This document shows positions 18,539 to 28,539 of a stretch of 64,000 bases of DNA, in pieces (position 1 is the first letter of the stretch; each line of letters starts with the position of its first letter). This stretch comes from Flectonema sp. DT1601 (Eukaryota; Euglenozoa; Diplonemea; Diplonemida; Diplonemidae), in contig OZ025852.1 of NCBI GenBank assembly GCA_964019425.1, positions 316,501-380,500 on the forward strand. The letters run 5' to 3'. The notes under the pieces are model-generated. The model was not told where the DNA came from, did no database searches, and saw only the letters and a program-made list of their open reading frames with translations. The position numbers and the translations under genes were made by a program.

Positions 18539-19660
18539 ATTCCCACTACCCACGAAGATGTGATCTCACAACCTTTCTGCTAATCTGAGCAAGTTTGTTG
18601 TGAAAATCTCATCTAAGTCGATTGATGTGAGGGGGAGAGAAATCACCAAAAAAAAAAAAAAAAAAAAAAAAACTTTGCATTTCAGAGGTATCCGAGAAAA
18701 TAGTATATTTATTATGGGATCAAAAAAAAAAAAAAAAAAAAGAAGAAACTGAGTTGTTTGGACAGCGTGTGTGTTTTTTATATAATCTATCCAGTGATTA
18801 TGTTGGTATCTCTTGGTGATTATTAATACTACACATGTTGGTGCATAAACTAAGCCAATACTTAGTTTTTTTTTTTAAATATTTTTTTTTTTTAAAAATA
18901 TTTTTACACGGTTGTTGTCAGGCTGGTTAACAGCAACAGTTTAATTTTATGTGCTGATTTGTTGTGAAAAAAAAAAAAAAAAAGGTATTTGTTGTACCTC
19001 TGTTAATTTTTTTTTTTTTTTTTTTTTTTTTTCAATCTTAGCAACATCAGCTGTTTTGCATTAATTGTACATAAACGTAGTTTCCATTTTTTTTGGAGGT
19101 TTAAAAAGCCTGACTAATTTAGTCGGTAATTTCTTTATACAGTTTTTTTTTTTTGATCGCTCTCGGGGGGGGGGGTTGCAATGAAGTTACGTGGCGCTAG
19201 TCAGCTCCGATTGCTTGACGCTGCAGTTGCGTAATCATTGTGCGACTATTTCTTTTTTGTTTGTTTTTTTTATCTCTTTATGATGGCGATGGTATATTTT
19301 TTTTTTTTTTTTGCAATTCTGATGTTCAAACAAAAGAGTGTCTTTGTGAGTAGAAACAAATAAACAGCAAAAAAAATACTCAAAAAAAAAAGGTTTGGCC
19401 AAAGCTGTTTAATCGGTATTGAAAATTTTTTTTTCTAAAAAAAAAAAAAAAAAAGCACTTTACTACGTAAACATTAAAAAAAAAGTTTCCTTCTTTTTTT
19501 TTTTTCTCCCTTTTCTCTTTTTTTTTGCGACGATACTCACGTATGTGTTTAAGTGGACTTTCCGTATCCAAAAAAAGTACGAGAGAAAGGAAAATAGTAC
19601 AGCGTAGTATGATGTGTTTATTTATTTTATAATTTTTTAAAAAAGGGAAGCAAAATAATC

Positions 19661-19688
<28 letters not shown>
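18020..19688. other. Intergenic region, homopolymer-rich
   Basis: About 1.7 kb dominated by A and T runs, including A45 at 18491-18535, plus a GA microsatellite near 18416 and a G10 run near 19170. No gene, RNA or transposon recognised. The last 28 bases (19661-19688) are all A and abut the next ATG. Confidence 0.7.
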
Positions 19689-19691
<3 letters not shown>

Positions 19692-20184
19692 CCGCTTCCA
19701 AGACGGCCGTCTCTCTGTAGTATTGCTGACACGTATCGTAGTGATGCTGTAGGGCAGTCGGTTGGTTATTTCAGACCGAATGATGAGTTTATTGAAGGAG
19801 AATTAAGAGATTGGTACGGAGGTCCACAACAACCATCAAAACAAGAATATTGTGATTACAATGATATCACTGTGAGTGAAGAAGGGTTTCAAGAACCGAT
19901 TTCAAGAAGTCGCAGCTCAAGTTCGGTTGCGACATCGCAGCGATCTGTGTTCTCAATCCCAAAATCAGAGGACACTTCATTAATGCAAGGATACTTCCTC
20001 GATCAGGGTCCTAGATCACGATGCTCGTCATCGGTGGTGTTTAGTGGAAACACTTCTACACGAACTAAGAAACCATTACCTCCTGGAGTCTTACTGAGAA
20101 GGTCAATTAAACAATCGCCTACACCTGGTCCGGGTTCTTATAATCCAGTGTTTAGTATGCTGGCTAAGAAGTCACCTTATTGTT

Positions 20185-20186
<2 letters not shown>
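19689..20186 (+). CDS. Small protein with a SHIPPO-type TPGPGSY motif
   Basis: 165 residues from the ATG at 19689, which directly follows 28 uninterrupted As. Mostly polar and disordered (rich in S, R, P and Q; e.g. SRSRSSSSVATSQRS). Near the C terminus, TPGPGSYNP (about 145-153) matches the STPGPGxY SHIPPO repeat found in cilium and microtubule inner proteins such as ODF3. Only one clear repeat is present, so the assignment is tentative. A role at flagellar or subpellicular microtubules would be inference. The clean frame between dense homopolymer tracts, ending at a TGA just before a T run, supports a real gene. Confidence 0.6.
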
Positions 20187-20227
<41 letters not shown>

Positions 20228-20586
20228 CTCTTCGTAGAAAAAAAAAAAAAAAAAAAAAAAACCCAATTATTGTATAGCTAATATAGCACACACATCTTTT
20301 TAGATTTTACCTCGTTCCCTTCCCATACTGCTTGTTAAAAAAAATTATTTTATTTATATTTCTCATTTGTGTAGATGTTTTTTTTTTTTTTAATATTATT
20401 CTTTCCTATGATTCGAACAGGTGATGATGAACTGAACACGAGACGACGAATGCCAACTGAGCCCTTTTTATTTAGTACTTTTTTTTACTGATTTTTTATA
20501 ACGAGTACTTTTTATATCAATAGGGAAGTAAAAAAAAGGTAAAGGGGGAGGGGGGAAAGGGGGAAAAAAAAAAAAAAAAAAAAAAA

Positions 20587-23500
20587 ATGGGTTCCCCTGC
20601 TATTGACTACCTTTCGGGAGGAAGTCCCCCATGCTCACCATCTCTTTCTCCGGCAAAATCACTGAAGCAAAAAATATTTGTCGATGAGTGTACAGAAGTT
20701 ACAGCTGACGAGGCCGTGATCAGAGCGCAACTTGCAGCAGTACAGTTGGGATACTATGAGGATGAAATAATTACTAAATACGAACAACTGTTGACTTCAA
20801 ATACTGGATCAGGTCCACACGAACGATTTATAGTTTACGCAAAAAGATCAATTCTGAGACAGAGAATTGTATCCTGGATTGGTGAACATACGGGGAGTGC
20901 GTCACAAGTTATTCATGTGAACTGTAGGTACAACACTCTCTGTCGAAATCTGTTTTCACAAATTCCAAAACACCTCTCAAATGAAATTCAGTGGTACGAA
21001 GTAGACGATGAGATTATAACGAATTCAAAACGTGCGATATTTGAAGACGACGTACCGCTGTATTCAATTTTATCATTTTCTGACTTTGAAAGTGGAGTTC
21101 AAAGTAGTGACATCAGCACATCCATTCCGACTTTAATTATTACTGAAAACGTTGTTTTTGATTCGTTGCTTCATGCGGCAGTTCGCATCACGAGGGCCTG
21201 CACATCTTCAACTATTCTTGGGATTGACACTCTAGTCACAAACGATTCCTTTGGAGAAACAATTATCGCTGCAAGGCAAAAGCGATATGGTAATTGTGCT
21301 GATCATCGAAAATATTTTACTCTTTCTGACGTTGGATGTGTGTTGGATATATTAGAGGATCGTAAACGTGAATTATATTGTCAAACACTGTTCGATTTTG
21401 GAATTCGAAAAATCCTAAACGACACCATTGAGAGAAAACGATTATCTCATATTGACGTCATTCCCTTTGAAGATGTTATCGCAGCCACGGTGAGGACTTG
21501 TTTTTACGGAAGTGATTCAAATGAAAAGAGCAGCTCTCAGTCGTTATCAGCATCTGTCACGGCAGCTCATCAAACGGTAAGCGGACACGCAACTCAAGCA
21601 ACGTTGAATTACTTAAGACCGTTGCCAGGTTTCGATGTGTCGTTGGATTCTACGGTGGTGGTTCAAAAGTCTAAGACATCAGTCATAACAATTAATGGCG
21701 AGACAGGTCATTTAAAAACCTACAATGTCGTTCCCGGAGGTCGGCAAAATCGAAATCCCCTTATTGAGACTTTCTCAGGAAAGGGATTTCGACCATCAGA
21801 GACTACGAACTTTAATGCGAATCTGGTTGGACCTGATCATCTTATCATTACTGGTGGACATGCTCTTGGAACATGTGAATTACAATTTCCTCACATATAT
21901 ATTTTTCACATCCCAACTACGACTTGGAGTGTCACTGGTTTGTGTGATGAAATCCGTCCAGGACCCAGGTGGAAACATTCTTCAACAGTTTTTGAAGAAA
22001 GAATTTGTTTTTTATATGGAGGACTCTCTCACAGCTGTCAAGTTTTATCTGATTTGTGGGAATACACGTTGGAAACGAATGTTTGGAGGGAAATAGTTCA
22101 GGAAAATCCGATGTATCCGTGTTTTCCACACCGATTTGGTGCTGCTTTGATAATACTACATATCAAAACAAAGACTGATGATGGTGATGGTGGTGATGAT
22201 GATGATGATGACAGTGAGGGTAGTTCAGAACCGTGTTTGATAATTCATAACGGAATGGATGAGTCATTCTCGATTAGTAATAAAGTTCATTCATATGGAT
22301 TGATATCAAAACAGATTCATAACATGAACATCGATAATCAAATAGCGAGGTTATCTCATTCACTCTCAATATTCACAGACGACTCCGATAAGGATGTTCC
22401 TTCAAGAGACCTGATCCTTATTCTCGGTGGCTTATCTGACTGTGTTCATCCAGCAGGTTGGAATTACCTTTTAAATATGAACATCAAGGATAATAATCTA
22501 TTCATTGATACCCAACCTATTCCAGCTCTCGTTACAGAAGACTCTACAGTCTTAGTTAGACATACTGTTTGTCTTCTTCAGAGGAACACAATTCTGTTGT
22601 CTGGAGGTGGTGGTCGTTTTCCATTCCATGGAGCCTTCTACAACCAAGCCCGTATAGCTGTTTGTATGGCTACGAGTAACTCTCCTGAAAAGAGGTTTCA
22701 AGAAGCGAGAAAAGAAGCAACTGCGCTGCCAAGAATAGAATCACCGTCAGAAAAACATTGGGAGCAGTGCTACGAAAAGAGACATCCATTTGTAATGGAG
22801 AATGGTGATTTTGGAGATTGCTTATCGAAATGGTCGCCGTCTTATTTAAAAGAAAAACTCGAGGGGAGAGACGCTTCAGTTTCAACCTGTCCGAGTCAAC
22901 GGATGACTTTCCATCCTCGAAACTTTACTTTTGAGGTACAGCAATTCACTGATATCATTGATGAAATATTCACTCCAACTAATAAGAAAAAGAAACGTCA
23001 TCTGTACTACCGTAGTATGGGTGTTAATATGAGAAAGGACCCAGCTAATTTCTGGGCTACGATGCCAGAAATAAAAGATGATTTTAAACTGCCAGAATTT
23101 CTTGACAAACACGTTTCTGATGATGTTGTTGGAGGTGTTTTTTCATCATCACTTCGATTAAGTTCGAAAGGTATTGTAATGTGGTGTCACTATGACATAC
23201 AGGATAATGTCCTTTTTCAAGTTAAGGGATGCAAACACGTTCTTCTGTTCCCGCCTGATGAACATAAAAACCTCTACATTCAAGGTAGTACAAGCTTAGC
23301 AAATGACGTGACGAATGCTGATAAAACAAACTTTCCACTTATCCAACAAGCTATGAAGCGTTGTCGATATGCTGTACTAAAACCTGGTGACATGTTGTTC
23401 ATTCCAGCATGTTGGTTTCATACTACCTGGACAGCAGAACCGTCAGTTGGGATTAATGTTTTTTTCCGACATCTCGCTGCACCACTTTATGATAAATCTG

Positions 23501-23727
23501 ATTTATACGGAAATAAAGACCTCCTTCCTGCACAGGTTGCACTTAAAGCTGCTTCAAAACTTCATAAACTAATAGAACAAATTCCTGAAGAGTACAGATC
23601 GTTCTACGTTGATATTATAACAAATAACATGTCGTCTTTGTATGGCAGTCCTAAGATTGGTGTAATCAAGGAAGAAGACTATGAAGAGCATATTCCAACA
23701 CCGAGGATGAGTTTTGAAGATGACTGA
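20587..23727 (+). CDS. TYW4-like LCMT-Kelch-JmjC protein (wybutosine pathway)
   Basis: 1046 residues, single exon. The ATG abuts 23 uninterrupted As. Domains in order: leucine-carboxymethyltransferase-like (about 25-330, beginning TADEAVIRAQLAAVQLGYYE); Kelch propeller (about 350-680, with RWKHSSTVFEERICFLYGG and ILILGGLSD blocks and an acidic Asp-rich loop); then a JmjC/cupin domain (about 770-1000) with an intact metal triad H868-x-D870 and H945 (MWCHYDIQDN, CWFHTTW). LCMT plus Kelch is the layout of TYW4/LCMT2, which finishes wybutosine at position 37 of tRNA-Phe by methylation and methoxycarbonylation. The JmjC domain resembles TYW5, the hydroxylase making hydroxywybutosine. One polypeptide could therefore cover both late steps; similar fusions occur in fungi. 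The substrate is inferred, not shown. Confidence 0.82.
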   Translation: MGSPAIDYLSGGSPPCSPSLSPAKSLKQKIFVDECTEVTADEAVIRAQLAAVQLGYYEDEIITKYEQLLTSNTGSGPHERFIVYAKRSILRQRIVSWIGEHTGSASQVIHVNCRYNTLCRNLFSQIPKHLSNEIQWYEVDDEIITNSKRAIFEDDVPLYSILSFSDFESGVQSSDISTSIPTLIITENVVFDSLLHAAVRITRACTSSTILGIDTLVTNDSFGETIIAARQKRYGNCADHRKYFTLSDVGCVLDILEDRKRELYCQTLFDFGIRKILNDTIERKRLSHIDVIPFEDVIAATVRTCFYGSDSNEKSSSQSLSASVTAAHQTVSGHATQATLNYLRPLPGFDVSLDSTVVVQKSKTSVITINGETGHLKTYNVVPGGRQNRNPLIETFSGKGFRPSETTNFNANLVGPDHLIITGGHALGTCELQFPHIYIFHIPTTTWSVTGLCDEIRPGPRWKHSSTVFEERICFLYGGLSHSCQVLSDLWEYTLETNVWREIVQENPMYPCFPHRFGAALIILHIKTKTDDGDGGDDDDDDSEGSSEPCLIIHNGMDESFSISNKVHSYGLISKQIHNMNIDNQIARLSHSLSIFTDDSDKDVPSRDLILILGGLSDCVHPAGWNYLLNMNIKDNNLFIDTQPIPALVTEDSTVLVRHTVCLLQRNTILLSGGGGRFPFHGAFYNQARIAVCMATSNSPEKRFQEARKEATALPRIESPSEKHWEQCYEKRHPFVMENGDFGDCLSKWSPSYLKEKLEGRDASVSTCPSQRMTFHPRNFTFEVQQFTDIIDEIFTPTNKKKKRHLYYRSMGVNMRKDPANFWATMPEIKDDFKLPEFLDKHVSDDVVGGVFSSSLRLSSKGIVMWCHYDIQDNVLFQVKGCKHVLLFPPDEHKNLYIQGSTSLANDVTNADKTNFPLIQQAMKRCRYAVLKPGDMLFIPACWFHTTWTAEPSVGINVFFRHLAAPLYDKSDLYGNKDLLPAQVALKAASKLHKLIEQIPEEYRSFYVDIITNNMSSLYGSPKIGVIKEEDYEEHIPTPRMSFEDD

Positions 23728-24441
23728 GGGCATCAATGAACTGTACCGCGACTCGAGCTGTAAAACTGTTTTGTGCTGAAACAGACTTTTTTCAAAAAAA
23801 CAAACAAACGACAAATCATCCGGTGGTTAAGACGTTTGGTTTTTGTATTGTCTGCGGCCTCTCAAACAAACATCCCAATTATTAAATTGGATTTCGCTGC
23901 CATAATTGTGTTTTTTTTTTTTTTTTTTTAAAAAAAAACCGAATGATGAATTATCCAAGCGGACCACTCTCGTACTCATCTAAATAAATGTCTTATCAAT
24001 TTGCGATTTTTTTCCGATTTTTTTTTTTTTTTTTTTTTTTTTGGAAACGGAGACACCAAAAATGCGAGTACAAAAACCAACCAATCTGACCTGATTAGAG
24101 ATCAGAGACTACCTGTTTTGTTTGATTTAATTGGTGTTGAGATTTTTAATAAACGGGTAATACCACTTGTGACACTGAAATCTGAGATCACATTCATACT
24201 AGTTGTTATCTCTTAATACTGATTGCTGTCAAAGTTGGTAGTTGGCAACATTGAGTATCGATGCGTATTGTGAGCTACCACCACATTCAGATGCTTTACT
24301 CACTTTTTTTATGTTAAAATATGAGTTTGCTGGTGTTTGTGTTATCCGTTCTATTTTTTATTATGATTAATATCGTTTTCCCCATTTTTTTTTTTTAAAG
24401 GAGTACAGTGAGGTAATTGTGATCATTGTTTTTTTTTTTTA

Positions 24442-24472
<31 letters not shown>

Positions 24473-24600
24473 CGTGAGAGGTATTTATGTTATGATATTT
24501 GCTAACTATATGGTTTGTTTTGTTCAATTCATTTTTTTTTTTTTTTTTTTCATTCTTCCCTCCTCTGGTCTCGTTTCTCGTCTTCTTTTAACTTTCTTTT
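23728..24600. other. Intergenic region, T-rich
   Basis: Long T runs near 23910, 24015, 24450 and 24530 and a plain AT-rich background. No gene or repeat recognised apart from the homopolymers. Confidence 0.6.
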
Positions 24601-24619
24601 AGAAAAAAGAAAAAAAAAA

Positions 24620-25145
24620 AGTGAAATATACCACACACAATGTAGGTGAAATGCATCCAGCGGTGGCAAAGGACAATTACCCTGGAAAGCTTTATTATTA
24701 TTATAAAGTAGGGTATCCTAAAGATAAAAGGGAAATCTTCTTCTCTTTTCTCCTTTTGAAAAGCTGCAGTCAAACCTATCCTAACCCTGCGGCTGGCAAG
24801 TCTATCTATTCAGATTCGAGTGGTATTGTGAGATGAGACAAATTAAAAAAAAAAAGAAAAAAAAAAAAGAAAATTTTATTCAATAACAAAATTTTATTAA
24901 CTCTTGTTTTCCTGTTTACCTTTATAGAGAGTGGGTTCGTACCAAAACAATACTAAACAAGATTGGGTCTGCTTACATTGCTGTTGCCCTCATAATAACA
25001 CTATTAACATTAACACTGATGCTCTATAGTTTGCTGTATCAGTGATGTAACGGACTTCCTTATCTATCAAAATGCTGTGTTTGTACGCGCCACTTTTATG
25101 GCTTTTTAAACGCGTATAACCTGCTGCTTGCAAGTGCGGTGGGTC
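24620..25145. repeat. Remnant of a GH3-array intergenic unit, left of the array
   Basis: 24650-24730 (GAAATGCATCCAGCGG, GGACAATTACCCTGGAAAGCT, GTAGGGT) matches blocks at 29130-29190 in the GH3 spacers. 25017-25145 (GATGCTCTATAGTTTGCTGT through CTGCTTGCAAGTGCGGTG) matches 29588-29710 closely. Similarity stops where LSU rRNA-like sequence begins. It marks a broken unit upstream of GH3 copy 1. Confidence 0.8.
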
Positions 25146-25179
25146 TTTCTCGTTTGAGTCTGATTGCTGTCTACCTTCC

Positions 25180-25335
25180 CTCCCTTGAGTGCCGAATGAA
25201 CCGGTCCCGAAAATGGATGATGCTCAAGCGATCCACCCATAGTCGGCCGAGGTCCGGTATTCAAAAGCCGGCCTAGGAGTAGGTGATCCATGCCGCGAAG
25301 GAATTGGCGTGAGCCTTTCTGGAGCGTGGAGTGAA
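25180..25335 (+). pseudogene. LSU rRNA fragment
   Basis: GCCGAATGAACCGGTCCC then GAAAATGGATGATGCTCAAGCG and GAGTAGG match the eukaryotic LSU region that in yeast 25S reads GGCCGAATGAACTAGCCC then GAAAATGGATGGCGCTCAAGCG. Too short and isolated to be functional. It is a different part of the LSU from the piece in the Mutator-like elements, and begins right at the break of the GH3 spacer remnant. Confidence 0.85.
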
Positions 25336-26287
25336 TGCTATTAACCTTTACTGGTTCATCTGTGAGTCGAACGGAGTTCGACAACATAGTATTTCACTTT
25401 ATCGGACTTGGGGGGTTCCCCGGGTGTGGGGTGTGTTCTTTGGAAAGCATAACTAGCCTTATGTCCTTAATTATGATTATCAGGATTTTGTGCGCACAAA
25501 CAAAACAAAAGTGTGAGTAAGAAAGTAAAAAGTTTGCCGATTCCTTTTTTTTTTATTTATTGCGAATGTTGCAGCACTCTTTGTCACATTTTACGTGTTT
25601 TATATTTATTATATATTTTTATTTTTTATTAATAAATCGTTATACCATACTTAACAACATCCTATGCGAGATACATGCACTGTATTTTGAGAAGGAAAAA
25701 AAAAATATAAAAAAAAATTTAAGTAGTGGCAAACACGTATTTTCTTTTCGCCGAAATAGTTTTTTTAAAAAAAAAAAAAAAACTCAAAAATTCAACAAAA
25801 AAATATAATAAAGAATACGAGAATGAGAAATAAAAATGAAAAAAAAACGACGAAATAAACTAATTAAGATTGTACGCACCAATATTTTTTTTTTTTTGGC
25901 ATTGCATCAAACTAACTTGTGTTGTTATTTGTAGCATCAATCCCGCATGCGGTATACCATGATGGCAAAAGGAAAGAACCAAAAGTCATGCTTTCGTTAA
26001 TCAATAAGCGTGTTGATATGATGGGGGTGCTTCAACCACTAAATTAAAAAATAACATTTCTAAACAGCAACAGAAAAGTCATTCCGTACACACTTTTCTG
26101 AGTTGAGGTTTCCAAAATGTTCAAAACGAATATTCATATTTCACACTTATTCACAACACAGCTTATGATTAGATGAACACGCAGACAACTTTATCACAAC
26201 CTACTTTATTAATTTGTGACTCTTTGTGTCTGTGGTGGTAGTGTTTTTGTTAAGTTTAATTAAATAATTGTATCACCAGTAGTAGTT

Positions 26288-26295
26288 TATATAAG
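26288..26295 (+). promoter_or_regulatory. TATATAAG directly abutting the GH3 start codon
   Basis: TATATAAG ends at the base before ATG 26296. The same arrangement is in all five copies (30227, 34168, 38116 and 41903 onward). The shared promoter block starts at about 26212 (TTTGTGACTCTTTGTGTC). The octamer is identical to the TATA boxes of OST48 and the sulfotransferase gene, where it lies 97-255 bp upstream. Confidence 0.5.
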
Positions 26296-28539
26296 ATGTT
26301 TAGAACTGTAGCAGGTGTTGCAATGGTGGCCTCAGCGGTTGCCACCAGACCTTGTGACCAGCCTCCACTGAAGGGATCTGAACTTTGTGATGAGACTAAA
26401 AGTACTTCTCAAAGAGCACAGTGGATCGTTAGTCAGTTAGAAACAAGTGAAAAGATCGGATTGTTCTCGAACGGTGCGTCTGGAGTAGCAGCGAAGGGTC
26501 TTCCGAGTTACCAGTGGTGGTCTGAAGCCCTTCACGGTGTTGGTGACTCACCGGGTGTGACATTTGACGCTGAGACACCTTGCGCTACTTCATTCCCGCA
26601 GGTGATTACAACCAGTGCGAGTTTTAACAAAGACCTGTGGCACAGTATTGGTAACGTAATTTCAACTGAGGCCAGAGCTATGAACAATGTGGGACACGCT
26701 GGTTTAACTTTCTGGACCCCCAACATCAACTTAATAAGAGACCCGAGATGGGGACGTGGTCACGAGACTCCGGGAGAGGACCCATACGCAACATCCATGT
26801 ATGCGAAGTACTTTGTTCCTGGATTCCAAGTAGGTGAAGATCCAAAGCACGTCAAAGCATCATCCTGTTGTAAGCATTACTACGCTTATGATCTCGAGAA
26901 CTGGGGTGGTGTTGACCGTCATCACTTCAACGCGATAATCAACCAGCAGGATGAGGCAGACACTTACCTCCCTGCTTTCCACTCTTGTGTTACGAATGGA
27001 AAGGTAACAGCTTTAATGTGTTCATACAATGCCGTGAATGGAGTTCCTTCATGTGCTAATGAAAGAATTATGAATGGATTCGCAAGAGGTCTGTGGGGAT
27101 TTGAAGGATACATCACATCTGACTGTAATGCTGTGGATGATGTTCACAACGCACACCACTACGCCAACTCTGACGACACCTGCAGAGATGTTCTCGAGGC
27201 CGGTATGGATTCCGACTGCGGGACCTTCCTTCACGGAAACCTTTTGAAGTCGATGCAAGACAATGTTACTACCCAGTCTCAAGTTGACACGGCTCTCGAG
27301 CACTTGTTCGCTGTTCAGATCAGACTCGGACTGTTTGACGCAGCGTATAACCAGCCGTACTTGCAATATACTTACAAGGAAATGGTTAACATTCCTTCAC
27401 ATCAGAAACTCGCGTTGGAAGTTGCTCAGCAAGGAATGGTTCTCTTGAAGAACACTAATAAGGCTTTCCCACTTTCAACTGACAACATCAAGACACTCGC
27501 TGTTGTTGGACCAAATGCCAACGCCACTAATGTGATGCAGGGGAACTACCAGGGTGTGGCTCCCTATTTGATCTCCCCAGTGATGGGTCTCTCAAATTAT
27601 ACGAAGGTTTCCTATGTTCAGGGATGCGACACCGAGTGTGCTTCGACTGCTGGATTCGGGGACGCAGTAATCGCGGCGAGGGAAGCTGACGCGACTGTCA
27701 TTGTGATCGGTATCAGCACCAAGGAGGAGGGTGAAGCTCACGACCGTACTATTATTTCCCTTCCTGGATACCAAGAACAGTTCATCAATGAAGTTGCCGC
27801 AGCATCAAAGGGACCGGTGATGGTAGTCGTAATGGCTGGTGGATCTGTTGATTTCTCTGTGGCAAAGAACAACTTGAACGTTGATGGAATTATGTGGGTG
27901 GGATACCCTGGTCAGTCTGGAGGATCTGCTATTGCTTCAGTCATTTTTGGAGATTACAACCCGGGTGGTCGTCTTCCTCACACTCAATACCCGAAGGATT
28001 ATATTAATAATTTATCAATGTTTGATATGGGATTCAGACCAAATGCATCAAGCAACAATCCAGGAAGAACTTACAGATTCTACACTGGAACACCAGTGTA
28101 TGCTTATGGATCGGGTATTTCTTATACCACATTCTCGTACCGCAGTTCTGTGTCGGAGTTGTCGATTAAGAAGTCGGTTCTTGAAACGGAAGTTGGTAAG
28201 TTGAATGCGAAGCGTCAGTACTCAGAGACTGAGGATTCAGCACCACTTACGAGTATCAGTATTACGGTAACGAATACTGGTGACAGAGCTGGTAGTGATG
28301 TTGTTATGGCATTTACTAAGCCTCCGACACCAGGTAAGAATGGATATCCTTTGAAAAGCTTGGTTGGGTTTGAGAGAGTTAACCTTCAACCTGGTCAGTC
28401 GCTGACACTGAGTTTCCCTGTAACAGCGAACTCAGTAGCACTGTCGGATATGTCTGGAGACTTCATTACTGTTTCAGGTGAGTGGAAATTCGTCATCGGA
28501 CCTGAGGACGAGTTGGTCCTTCCGATGAACATCAATTAG
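26296..28539 (+). CDS. Secreted glycoside hydrolase family 3, beta-xylosidase-like, copy 1
   Basis: 747 residues. Signal peptide 1-17 (ends SAVATR). N-terminal GH3 barrel: LPSYQWWSEALHGV, RDPRWGRGHETPGEDPY, K193-H194 in CCKHYYAYD, and the nucleophile D276 in GYITSDC. The C-terminal GH3_C sandwich carries KEEGEAHDR, with E480 the likely acid/base. A fibronectin-III-like domain ends the protein (about 655-740). The WWSEALHG and SDC motifs resemble plant and fungal beta-xylosidase/arabinofuranosidase (Bxl) rather than beta-glucosidase; exact substrate inferred. It would release pentoses from xylo-oligosaccharides outside the cell or in a food vacuole. Copy-specific residues: T233; loop N278/D281/N285/A286/H288; T475; A481. 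First of five head-to-tail copies with a period of about 3.94 kb; no introns. Confidence 0.93.
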   Translation: MFRTVAGVAMVASAVATRPCDQPPLKGSELCDETKSTSQRAQWIVSQLETSEKIGLFSNGASGVAAKGLPSYQWWSEALHGVGDSPGVTFDAETPCATSFPQVITTSASFNKDLWHSIGNVISTEARAMNNVGHAGLTFWTPNINLIRDPRWGRGHETPGEDPYATSMYAKYFVPGFQVGEDPKHVKASSCCKHYYAYDLENWGGVDRHHFNAIINQQDEADTYLPAFHSCVTNGKVTALMCSYNAVNGVPSCANERIMNGFARGLWGFEGYITSDCNAVDDVHNAHHYANSDDTCRDVLEAGMDSDCGTFLHGNLLKSMQDNVTTQSQVDTALEHLFAVQIRLGLFDAAYNQPYLQYTYKEMVNIPSHQKLALEVAQQGMVLLKNTNKAFPLSTDNIKTLAVVGPNANATNVMQGNYQGVAPYLISPVMGLSNYTKVSYVQGCDTECASTAGFGDAVIAAREADATVIVIGISTKEEGEAHDRTIISLPGYQEQFINEVAAASKGPVMVVVMAGGSVDFSVAKNNLNVDGIMWVGYPGQSGGSAIASVIFGDYNPGGRLPHTQYPKDYINNLSMFDMGFRPNASSNNPGRTYRFYTGTPVYAYGSGISYTTFSYRSSVSELSIKKSVLETEVGKLNAKRQYSETEDSAPLTSISITVTNTGDRAGSDVVMAFTKPPTPGKNGYPLKSLVGFERVNLQPGQSLTLSFPVTANSVALSDMSGDFITVSGEWKFVIGPEDELVLPMNIN

